From Anaeramoeba ignava (Eukaryota; Metamonada; Anaeramoebidae), in contig JAPDFW010000088.1 in NCBI GenBank assembly GCA_028826165.1, forward strand, positions 186,001 to 250,000: a stretch of 64,000 nucleotides of DNA. The letters are read 5' to 3'. This document shows positions 22,076-32,999 of the stretch, piece after piece. The notes beneath the pieces are model-generated. The model worked only from the letters and a program-made list of their open reading frames with translations, was not told the DNA's origin and made no database searches. Within the stretch, counting starts at the first letter, position 1; every line of letters starts with the position of its first letter. Both the position numbers and the translations under genes were made by a program.

Positions 22076-25000
22076 ATGATAAAAGACTCACAACAGTTTC
22101 AGATATATTTGGATTGTTTGTTATTTATATTTCAAATAATTATATTTATATTTATATTTATATTTATATTTATATTTATATTTATATTTATATTTATATT
22201 TATATTTTTATTTAAATATTGATATTTATATTTATATTTATAATTATATTTATATTTATATTTATATTTATATTAATATTTATATTTATATTTTTATATT
22301 TATATTTATATTTATATTTATATTTATATTTATATTTATATTTATATTTTATATTTATATTTATATTTATATTTATATTTATATTTATATTTATTTATAT
22401 TTATATTTATATTTATATTTATATTTATATTTATATTTATATTTATATTTATGTTATATTTATATTTTTATATTTATATTTATATTTATATTTATATTTA
22501 TATTTATATATTTATATTTATATTTATATTTATATTTATATTTATTTATATTTATATTTATATTTATATTTATATTTATATTTATATTTATATTTTATAT
22601 TTATATTTATATTTATATTTTATATTTTTGATTTATATTTATATTTATATTTATATTTTATTTTTCAAATTAAAAATTAGAAATGATAAACAATATGAAA
22701 ATAAATCAATAACTTTAATTGAAGCTTTGAATAACTTTAAAAAAACATCAATTAGAGAAAAAGCAGTAAAATTTTTAAGATTTTTTTGATACGTAAATTA
22801 TTATTTCAGAAATCCAAAAATTAAAATAAAATTAATTAATAATTAAAAATTTAAAATAAAAAGTAATGATAATGAACTTCTTGAAGAAAATGAATTATAT
22901 GAAGCTTTCGAACAAATTTTAAATGTTGCATTTTTTTACAATTTTGGCTTTCTTACAAAAACAAGAAAAAGATATAAGCAATTTATCTTCAAATGAAATA
23001 AATAACATTGAATTTCAAATCAAAGAATTAATTAATGAACAAAATATAATATCTAAAGTTCATGAAATATTTCAAGGATTACCAATAACTAAAAAAGAAC
23101 AAGAAGGTGTGAAACTTGAAGATTTCAAAATCATTTTATCTTTTATCCAAAAATGAAATTTTGAAATATTTTGAGAATTTTGAAAAGTTTTTTTTTGAAC
23201 ACTTTAATCAAAAGAAGAATCAAGAATCAAAAGAAGTTTCTTTTGAAGAATCAAAATCAAAAAAAAAGAATCAAATAAAATCAAACAATCATTCAAATCT
23301 AAATTAACAACACAAAATATTCAACTTTCAACTTTTCAATTAGAATCAAAATCCTCAAAATTACCAAAACGAAACCAAAACAACAAAATTCAAATATTCC
23401 AAGGTTTTCTGACGGAAAAAAGAACCAAGAAAACCTTATCAACGTAAAAATTTAAACCTTTTATCAATTAGTATGGATCTCACAAAGAAAGATGAAACTG
23501 AAGAAGTGGTTCAAAAACTCACTTTTATAAAGCGCAAATACCAAAATACTACAAATATAACTCATTTAATTAAACAACCTATAAAAATTGATGGTCAATT
23601 CTATGAAAAATCTGAAATAGAAAACACTTCAGATACTAAAATAGATACTAAAATAGATACAGATTTCTATAATAAAACATTAAAATGGGCATTAAAACGA
23701 ATTGAAAAATGTTTTGAATTTTTAAAAGAAAAAGAAGAAAAGATTCCTTCATTAAAAAAAATTGAAATTCTCAAATTTGCACTTGGATTAACTACTGATC
23801 TTTATGATCCAAAACCAGAAGACAAATCTAATGATTCTCAACTTATTTTTAAAACGTAAACAAATTTTAAAACAACTTTGTGAAAATTTCAAATCAAAAT
23901 GATAAAATCGAAGAATCTAGACATAAATTATTACTTGCAAAATTATATAAAGATGAAAAAAAAATTGATAAAGATGAAAAAAATCTTTTAAAGTATTTAA
24001 TTTATTCAAATATGCTTTTGAAAATGTTGAATCTTTAAATGAAAAATTGAAGCATTGGAAAATATGATTGAAATAACCAATGATAAAGAACAAAAAGCCA
24101 CATATCTTTTATCATTAATTCATCTTTATTTTGATACTCAACCTCAAAAATCCAAAGAATTATTACAACATCCAATATTTAAAGGAGATGAAAACAATCC
24201 TAAATTTGGAAGAAGATGAAAATATTAAAAAGATTTAAGATATCAATATCTTATTTTATTACGTAATTATAATAAAAGTTATGAAGATGAAAAAACTTCA
24301 AAAGAATCATTTATCAAACTTAATGAATGGTGTCGTATTAATTATCCAGCTAAATATCAAGATTTAAACCCAAAACCAAAACCATCACAACAAAAATCAA
24401 AATATCCAAAAATTTAAGATTTTTAGAAACTAAAATTCAAAAATTGAAATTACACCCAAAAATATATTCAAACTCAGTAAATTCATCTCAACTAAAACTT
24501 ATTGAATTTTTTGATAAAATTCCACAAATTTTATCACCCAAAAATAATCTTGAAAATTTATATAATAGTTCTCAAATTCATTTTGATGAAATTATTCAAT
24601 TTGAAAAACCAAAATCATCATTATCAAAATCATCATTACCAAAATCATTATTATCCAAAAGAGAAAAGAAACCAAAATATTCAAAAAAGAAATACAAAAA
24701 TTTTGGAAAAAAATGGAAGATACAGCTCAATATGACGAACTTCATAAAAATTTCACAACACTTAGATATGCTACAAATCTTGAAGAAATTCACACAAAAT
24801 TAAATAAATTAGAAAAATTATATTTATATTTAAAAGATCCAAAAAAAAATCTTAAAATAGAACAAATAAGAGAATTAGTTAATTTTATTTATCAAGAAAT
24901 TGGAGAAATTTCAATTAAATTCAAACAATTTCATCAAATTTCAAAACCAACTAATTTAATAGAATATAACGAACAAACAAATCCAAAAAGACAATTCATA

Positions 25001-26731
25001 CAAATTCAAATAATTCGAAGATTTATCAATTCAATTAATTTACTTAAAAAACTCGAAATATTAAATTCCGAAGATCCAGATCAACTTAAGAAATTTCTTT
25101 CAAATAAAAAATTTCATAAAATTATTCGAGATCATATTTCTGAAATGAATCAAATCAATAAATATTCAGATTGGGAAGATTTTATTCTATTTAGTTTATT
25201 CTATAAATATAAAGAATTAACCGAAAATGAAAAAAATCAAGAAACGAAATTATCAACCAGAATCAAAGAATTAGGAAATGAAATTATCAACTTTTTTTAT
25301 GAAACAAATCAAAAAAAAGAAATTAAAAAATCAAATATACAAAATATAATGAAGAAATTTAAAATGAATGAATCAATCAAAGAAATAATTAATACTAAAA
25401 TATTAAAAGAAGATAAAGCATATTCACCAATTCCTTATTATAATAAAATTGAAAAATATTTTTATATGAAAATTAACAAAAACAAAATGTTACCTTATAT
25501 TGAATTAAATCAATCCTCAATCGGAAAATTGAAATGTTATTATGAAGTAGAAGAAGATAAACAACATAAAAGTTATATCATTCGATTCAAAAATAAATAT
25601 GAAGGAACACTCAAAGATTACATTTCATCACCAAATTTTTCATATTTACAATTTATTGAATTTATTAAACAATTACTTCTTGGAATTCATTATCTTCATT
25701 CCAAAAATTTATTTTTCTCAGATAATTTACAAACAATACCACTTTCTTCAATTCTCATTTCAACAAAAAGAAATAATGCAATTTTCACACAACTTTTTTT
25801 CAAAGAAGAAAAATTTGTTTATATTGGTGATGCTATTAAAGAAACCCAAGGATTAGTTAATCAAGATATGAACAAATTTCTCAAAATTTTCCAAGATACA
25901 AAATTAAATGAATTGAGAGAAATATTATTTCCTGAAGAAGAATATAACAAACTTAAAAAACAAAAAAAAGAATATTCTTTAACACCTTTAAGATTATTAG
26001 AATTTTCATTTTTTCATGAATATTCTCCAATCCCAAAAAGTTTCGAATTAAGAATCGAATCCATACTTCCACGTTTTAAACGAATTTGTTATGGACAAAA
26101 TGTTTACATTTATGATGATACTTATGATAAAATCAGGAAATTAATAGATTTATCATATTGTTCAACAGAAACATTTATTACACCAAATATTGATATTATT
26201 GAAGTTAAACAAAACAAAGATATTACACTTTATTCACTTTATTCAAGATATAAAAAACAAGTATTTTCAACAAGAGATATAATACAAAAAGATGAAATTA
26301 TTCAATTAAAAACAACAGATAAATTAGATTTAAACAGTATTAATGAATGTTACTTATTTTCAGGAAAAAGATTTGATTCATGTTCAGTAATTGAAGGAAT
26401 TTTAAATGAACAATTACCAGAATTTAAAAATTTCAATATTCCCAATTCTAAACATTTTTTTGAAAATTTCCCTATTGCTCATGAATATTCAACAGTTGAT
26501 ATTGAAAGTGGACTTCATACTATTTATATTTATCGAGTTTGTTTAGGAAGATTTTATCGAATGAATCAAAACGAAAAATTTGATTATGAAAAAATGAAAA
26601 ACTATAATTCAATTATTATTGAAGTTTCTAACAAAGAAATGAAATCAAGATACACACAATATTTCGTTTTTGAACAATTTTCATATTATCCAGAATATGA
26701 AATTAAATATCGATTACATAACATCAGATAA
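22076..26731 (+). CDS. EF-hand - helical region - pseudokinase - PARP-type ART protein (CD gene, right inner copy; frame breaks)
   Basis: Exon 1 is 22076-22119, exon 2 22681-22792, and the rest runs from 22864. The last 672 codons (24713-26731) are uninterrupted and join the helical region, pseudokinase and ART domain in one frame. This shows that the two left-arm reading frames belong to one gene. The ART motifs are as in the left copy: [38 protein letters not shown]. Upstream, at least six small indels and a stop near the end of exon 2 (KFLRFF) disrupt the EF-hand and helical parts. The DKDEKK array has two units instead of four. Either this copy is decaying or the reads contain homopolymer errors; both remain open. 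Confidence 0.65.
22137..22665. repeat. TATATT hexamer array in CD intron 1 (right inner copy)
   Basis: Tandem tttata hexamers with scattered one-base shifts fill the intron between 22119 and 22681. Confidence 0.9.
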
Positions 26732-28169
26732 TTTTTTTCAATTCTTTTTTTTTCAATTCTTTTCTTTTTTTTTTCAATTCTTTTCAATTCAATTCTTTTT
26801 TTTTCAATTCAATTCTTTTTTTTCAATTCTTTTTTTTCAATTCTTTTCAATAATTCAAAAAAAAAAACAAAACAAATTTTTTTATTAATTTATTTATTAA
26901 TTTTTTTAAAAAATATTTATTAATTTCATTCCACTTTTTTATTATTATATTTATTTATTAATTTTATATTTAATTTATTTAAAAAATATTTATTAATTTT
27001 ATTCCACTTTTTTATTATTTAATTTATTTATTAATTTTATATTTAATTTATTTAAAAAATATTTATTTATTTTATATTTAATTTATTTAAAAATATTTAT
27101 TAATTTTATATATTTTATTCCACTTTTTTATTATTTATTTTATTTATTAATTTTATATTTATTTTATTTAAAAATATTTATTAATTTTTATTCCACTTTT
27201 TATTATTTATTTTATTTATTTATTAATTTTATATTAATTTTTTTTAAAAAATATTTATTAATTTCATTCCACTTTTTTTTATTATTAATTTTATTTATTA
27301 ATTTTATATTTATTTTATTTAAAAATATTTATTAATTTTATTTATTAATTTATTTAGAAAATATTTATTAATTTTATATTTAATTTATTTAAAAATATTT
27401 ATTAATTTTTTATTCCACTTTTTTTATTATTTAAAATATTTATTAATTTCATTCCACTTTTTTTATTATTATATTTATTTATTAATTTTATATTTAATTT
27501 ATTTAAAAATATTTTATTAATTTTTATTCCACTTTTTATTATTTATTAATTTTATTCATTTTATTTTATTTATTAATTTTATTTTATTAATTTTATTCAT
27601 TTTATTTTTATTTAAAAATATTTATTAATTTTATTTATTAATTTATTTAGAAAATATTTATTTATTTTATTTATTAATTTCATTCCACTTTTTTTATTAT
27701 TTATTTTATATTTATTAATTTCATATTTAATTTATTTAAAAATATTTTATTAATTTTATTCCACTTTTTTTTATTATTTTATTTATTAATTTTATATTTA
27801 TTTTTTTTATTAATTTTATTTATTAATTTCATATTTAATTTTTTTAAAAAATATTTATTAATTTTATTCCACTTTTTATTATTATATTTATTTATTAATT
27901 TTATATTTAATTTATTTAAAAAATATTTATTAATTTTATTCCACTTTTTTATTATTTTATTTATTAATTTTATTTAGAAAATATTTATTAATTTTATTTA
28001 ATTTTTTTAAAAAATATTTATTAATTTTATTTTTAATTTATTTAAAAAATATTTATTAATTTCATTCCACTTTTTTATTATTTATTTTATATTTATTAAT
28101 TTTATTCCAATTTAAATCAAAAAGAAAAAAATAAATTAAAAAAGAAAAAAAGAATAAAAAAAAAATAAA
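26732..28169. repeat. TTCAATTCTTTT run and expanded satellite B
   Basis: A pyrimidine-rich ttcaattctttt run (26735-26865) is followed by about 1.2 kb of satellite B: units of ttattccactttttattatt, tattaattttatatttaatt and atttaaaaaatatttattaa in varying order. The left-arm equivalent is only about 200 nt, so the array has expanded or contracted since the duplication. No gene is seen. Confidence 0.85.
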
Positions 28170-28244
28170 TGGGAGTGGTGTGGATTGAACACACGACCCT
28201 TACATCTTCAGTGTAATGCGCTCCCAAGACTGCGCCACACCCCC
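28170..28244 (-). tRNA. tRNA-Phe (anticodon GAA), right-arm copy
   Basis: Reverse complement of the same 75-nt gene with all stems, anticodon GAA and discriminator A intact. Its orientation relative to the neighbouring genes is mirrored from 9418-9492, as expected for an inverted duplication. Confidence 0.97.
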
Positions 28245-28329
28245 TTATATATTTAATTATTTTTTTTTTTCTCTTCTTATTTTTTTTTTTTTAAAATTTA
28301 TATCTTTTATATTTATTATTTAAAATAAA

Positions 28330-29395
28330 TTTTTTTTTTCTTTTTTTTTTAATTAAAATTTTAACTTAATAATTAATTTATATTTATTTTAATTTAATAT
28401 TTATTTTAATTTATATTTATTATTTTATAAATATTCTATTTAATTATCTTATTTGTTTTAATTTAATTTTTTGATTAAATTTTATATTAATTTATATTTT
28501 ATTCCACTTTTTTTAATTAAAATTTTAACTTAAAAATTAATTTATATTTATTTTAATTTAATATTTATTTTAATTTATATTGATTATTTTATAAATATTC
28601 TATTTAATTATCTTATTTGTTTTAATTTAATTTTTGATTAAATTTTATATTAATTTATATTTTATTCCACTTTTTTTTAATTAAAATTTTAACTTAATAA
28701 TTAATTTATATTTATTTTAATTTAATATTTATTTTTAATTTATATTTATTATTCTATAAATATTCTATTTAATTATCTTATTTGTTTTAATTTAATTTTT
28801 GATTAAATTTTATATTAATTTATATTTTATTCCACTTTTTAATTAAAATTTTAACTTAATAATTAATTTATATTTATTTTAATTTATATTTATTTTTAAT
28901 TTATATTTATTATTTTATAAATATTCTATTTAATTATCTTATTTGTTTTAATTTAATTTTTGATTAAATTTTATATTAATTTATATTTTTATTCCACTTT
29001 TTAATTAAAATTTTTTAACTTAATAATTAATTTATATTTATTTTAATTTATATTTATTTTAATTTATATTTATTTTTAATTTATATTTATTTTAATTTAT
29101 ATTTATTTTAATTTATATTTATTATTTTATAAATATTCTATTTAATTATTTTATTTGTTTTAATTTAATTTTTGATTAAATTTTATATTAATTTATATTT
29201 TATTCCACTTTTTTTAATTAAAATTTTAACTTAATAATTAATTTATATTTATTTTAATTTATATTTATTTTAATTTATATTTATTTTAATTTATATTTAT
29301 TTTAATTTATATTTATTTTAATTTATATTTATTATTTTATAAATATTCTATTTAATTATCTTATTTGTTTTAATTTAATTTTTCCTAAATAGAAA
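28330..29395. repeat. Satellite A, about six units (right arm)
   Basis: Units of about 160-210 nt, each ending in tatattttattccactttt and containing ttaaaattttaacttaataa and ataaatattctatttaatta. The left-arm equivalent has two units. Confidence 0.85.
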
Positions 29396-29450
29396 AAAAG
29401 CAAAACAAATCCACATTTTTTTTTTCATTTTTTTATTTACAAAAATAAAA

Positions 29451-30482
29451 ATGGCAACAGATTTAATTGAACTTATTATTGATGCAATAAAATGGTTTAA
29501 AGAACAATTTGATAACAAAGCAAAAGCAGGAAAAATAGTTATTCAAGTTCTTGGAAGAATAGATAGATTAACAAAAAACAATACAATTCTGTAAAAAGCA
29601 AAAAGGAAAAAAGAAAAAAAATTTTTTTATTTAATTTTTTTTTTGTTGTTATTTTAATTAATTTTGTTTATTAAAAAAAAAATAATAGCATTTCCTCAAA
29701 TGCAAATAATTCCACAAACAGAATTAAGTGAAAACCAAAAATATCGTTTTAAAATAAGTTGCGATAACTTACAAAAAGAAATGAATAAAACCAGTTTAAA
29801 TAATAAAAAAAGAGAATTAGTTCAAACAAAATTCAAATTTTTCCAAATAAGTTTTAAAAAAGCTTATCTTGATATATTAATTCAAAATCAAAAAAAAGAA
29901 GAAGAAAAAGAAATGAATTTAAATCAAAACTTAACAAAAAATCAAAAAAAAAAAAGAACAAGAAAAACAAAAAGAAAAACAAAAAAATTACTATCAAATT
30001 ATTATAAGTGTTTTTTATCAATTTTTAATTGAAGATCAAATTCAAAATCAAATTCAAAATCAAAATCAAAATCAAAATGAAAATCAAAATCAAATTGAAA
30101 ATCAAAGCAAAATCAGATTCAAAATCAAAATCAAAATCAAAATCAAAGCAAAAAATTTATTAATTTAACAAATTTGTTGGAAATATTGAAAGGATTATTT
30201 TTAACTGTAAGTAAATATGCTAAAAAAGGAGTATTTGCAAGATTAACATCTTCTTCTGGGTTTCTTGAAGATATTGAAGAACAAAACAACTTATTAGATC
30301 AATTAGAACATGATCTTAATTTAGAAGTTACTATTAAACAGAGGGTAGAATTACAAGAATTCAAAAAAACAATCAGCTCTACTCAATCTCCAAATCAAAT
30401 TATTCAACCAATTTCACAAAATATTATTCCAAAAGATAAAAATTCAAAAGATAATGAAGTAAAATTAGAAATATCAATTTAA
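29451..30482 (+). pseudogene. AB gene, right outer copy, with frame breaks
   Basis: Starts [20 protein letters not shown] like its siblings. A six-A run near 29578 (five in the other copies) shifts the end of exon 1 out of frame. A poly-A tract near 29950 shifts exon 2 between KEMNLNQNLTKNQKK and the final helices, which resume at 30174 with [20 protein letters not shown]. It ends with the short [15 protein letters not shown] terminus of the left outer copy, its closest relative. The breaks lie in homopolymers and could be sequencing errors rather than true decay. Confidence 0.55.
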
Positions 30483-30603
30483 AATTCATCTATTTATTTA
30501 TCTAAATTTATTTCATTTTTTAAAAAATGAAAATATTTCTTAAATTAGAAACCAAAATATCAATCATCAATTATTAATACTATCCAAAAAATGTTTTGTT
30601 TGA

Positions 30604-32040
30604 ATGATAAAAGATTCACAACAGTTTCAGATATATTTGGGTTGTTTTTTATTTATATTTCAAATATTTATATTTATATTTATATTTATATTTATATTTA
30701 TATTTATATTTATATTTATATTTCAAATATTGATATTTATATTTATATTTATATTTATATTTATATTTATATTTATATTTATATTTATATTTATATTTAT
30801 ATTTCAAATATTTATATTTATATTTATATTTATATTTATATTTAGATTGATATTTATATTTATATTTTTATATTTTATATTTATATTTATATTTATATTT
30901 ATATTTATATTTATATTTTATATTTATATTTATAATTATATTTCAAATATTTATATTTATATTTATATTTCAAATATTTATATTTATATTTATATTTATA
31001 TTTTATATTTTATATTTATATTTATAATTATATTTATATTTATATTTATATTTATATTTATATTTATATTTTTGATTTATATTTATATTTATATTTATAT
31101 TTATATTTTTGATTTATATTTATATTGATATTTTTATATTTATATTTTATATTTTATATTTATAATTATATTTATATTTATATTTATATTTATATTTATA
31201 TTTATATTTATATTTATATTTCAAATATTTATATTTATATTTTTATTTTTCAAATTAAAAATTAGAAATGATAAACAATATGAAAATAAATCAATAACTT
31301 TAATTGAAGCTTTTGAATAACTTTAAAAACATCAATTAGAGAAAAAGCAGTAAAATTTTTTGAGATTTATGATACGTAATTTATTATTTCAAAAATCCAA
31401 AAATTAAAAATAAAATTAAATTAAAATCCAAAAATTTTAAAAATACAAATTTAAAAGAGATGATAATGAATTTCTTGATCGAAATGAATTATATGAAGCT
31501 TTCAAACAAATTTTAAATGTTACATTTTTTTTACAATTTTGGCTTTCTTACAAAAAACAAGAAAAAGATATAAGCAATTTATCTAAACATGAAATGAATA
31601 ACATTGAATTTCAAATCAAAGAATTAATTAATGAACAAAATATAATATCTAAAGTTCATGAAATATTTCAAGAATTACCAATAACTAAAAAAGAACAAGA
31701 AGGTGTGAAACTTGAAGATTTCAAAAATTATTTTATTTCTTATCCAAAAAATGAAATTTTGAAATATTTTGGAGATTTTGAAAATACTTTCTTTGAATGC
31801 TTTAAATCTCAATATGATTTTCTTTTTGAAGATACAAATTCAAATTCAAAATCAAAATCAAAATCAAAATCAAAATCAAAATCAAAATCAAAATCAAAAT
31901 CAAAATCAAAATCAAAATCAAATTCAAAATCAAAATCAAAATCAAAATCAAAATCAAAATCAAAATCAAAATCAAAATCAAAATCAAATTCAAAATCAAA
32001 ATCAAAATCAAAATCAAAATCAAAACCAAATTCAAATTAA
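30604..32040 (+). pseudogene. EF-hand/Ser-Lys protein, right outer copy, first splice donor lost
   Basis: Mirror of the gene at 6518-7733. The first exon ends GGGTTGTTTTTTATT, so the GT donor present in the three sister copies is gone. Exon 2 has an extra T after GAAGC (GCTTTTGAATAA). The last exon, 31458-32040, is intact: [76 protein letters not shown], then SK/SN dipeptides to the stop. The donor loss is a substitution rather than a homopolymer length change, so decay is more likely here than elsewhere. Confidence 0.55.
30660..31250. repeat. TATATT hexamer array in CD intron 1 (right outer copy)
   Basis: Hexamers of tttata with recurrent tttcaaata and tttttgatt interruptions, which make second-order repeats not seen in the other copies. 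Confidence 0.88.
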
Positions 32041-32930
32041 TCAAATTCAAAATCAAAATCAAAATCAAAATCAAAATCAAATTCAAAATCAAAATCAAAA
32101 TCAAATTCAAAATCAAATTCAAAATCAAATTCAAATTCAAAATTAAAATCAAAATCAAATTCAAAATCAAAATCAAAATCAAAATCAAAATCAAAATCAA
32201 AATCAAAATCAAATTCAAAATCAAAATCAAAATCAAATTCAAATTCAAAATCAAATTCAAATTCAAAATCAAAATCAAAATCAAAATCAAATTCAAAATC
32301 AAATTCAAAATCAAATTCAAATTCAAATCCAAAATCAAAATCAAAATTAAATTAAATTTAAATTCAAAATCAAATTCAAAATCAAAATCAAAATCAAATT
32401 CAAAATCAAAATCAAATTCAAAATCAAAATCAAAATCAAATTCAAAATCAAAATCAAAATCAAATTCAAATTCAAATTCAAAATCAAATTCAAAATCAAA
32501 TTAAAATTCAAATTCAAAATCAAAATCAAATTTAAAATTAAAATCAAAACCAAATTCAAATTAATCAAATTCAAAATCAAAATCAAAATCAAAATCTAAA
32601 TCAAAATCTAATTCAAATTCAAATTCAAATTAAAATTAAAATTAAATTCAAAATCAAAATTAAAATTAAAATTAAAATTAAAATTCAAATTCAAAATCAA
32701 ATTCAAATTCAAATTCAAATTCAAAATCAAAATTAAAATTCAAATTCAAAATCAAATTAAAAATCAAATTCAAAATCAAAATCAAAATCAAAATCAAAAT
32801 CAAAATCAAATTCAAAATTAAAATCAAAATCAAAATTAAAATCAAATTCAAATTCAAAATCAAATTCAAAATCAAAATCAAATTCAAATTCAAATTCAAA
32901 TTCTAAATCAAAATCAAAATCAAAATCAAA
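31829..32930. repeat. AAAATC hexamer array (right arm)
   Basis: Tandem aaaatc and aaattc hexamers. The first 200 nt encode the Ser-Lys tail of the EF-hand gene; the rest is untranslated and turns into aaaatt repeats before the RPC2 promoter. Confidence 0.9.
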
Positions 32931-32999
32931 TAAAAGAAATAAATTTTTTTTCATTTTTTCATTTTTTCATTTTTCATTTTTTCATTTTTTTTCTCATAA

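Larger units (their letters stand above)
20400..32930. repeat. Right arm of the large inverted duplication
   Basis: Plus-strand mirror of 4868-16925: AB, CD with PARP, purine/pyrimidine run, satellite B, tRNA-Phe, satellite A, AB, CD, hexamer array, in that order. Arms differ by substitutions in coding regions (for example [10 protein letters not shown] against [10 protein letters not shown]), so they are diverged copies rather than one sequence read twice. The right arm ends less than 100 bases before the RPC2 start. Confidence 0.85.

Noticed and set aside
22219-22680. Long Ile-Tyr / Ile-Phe open frames (here and at 7239-7746, 14063-14861, 30591-31128, 50388-51086)
   Set aside because: They are translations of ATAAAT hexamer arrays lacking stop codons and lie inside introns bounded by good splice sites.
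28170-28244. Selenocysteine or suppressor tRNA
   Set aside because: Normal 75-nt cloverleaf with GAA anticodon; the long D loop is within the usual range.
3590-29395. CRISPR-like array in satellites A and B
   Set aside because: Eukaryotic context, no unique spacers, and units are contiguous satellites.
4868-32930. Retrotransposon or DNA transposon as the cause of the inverted duplication
   Set aside because: No reverse transcriptase, integrase or transposase motif was found in any frame, and no target-site duplication could be seen at the arm ends.
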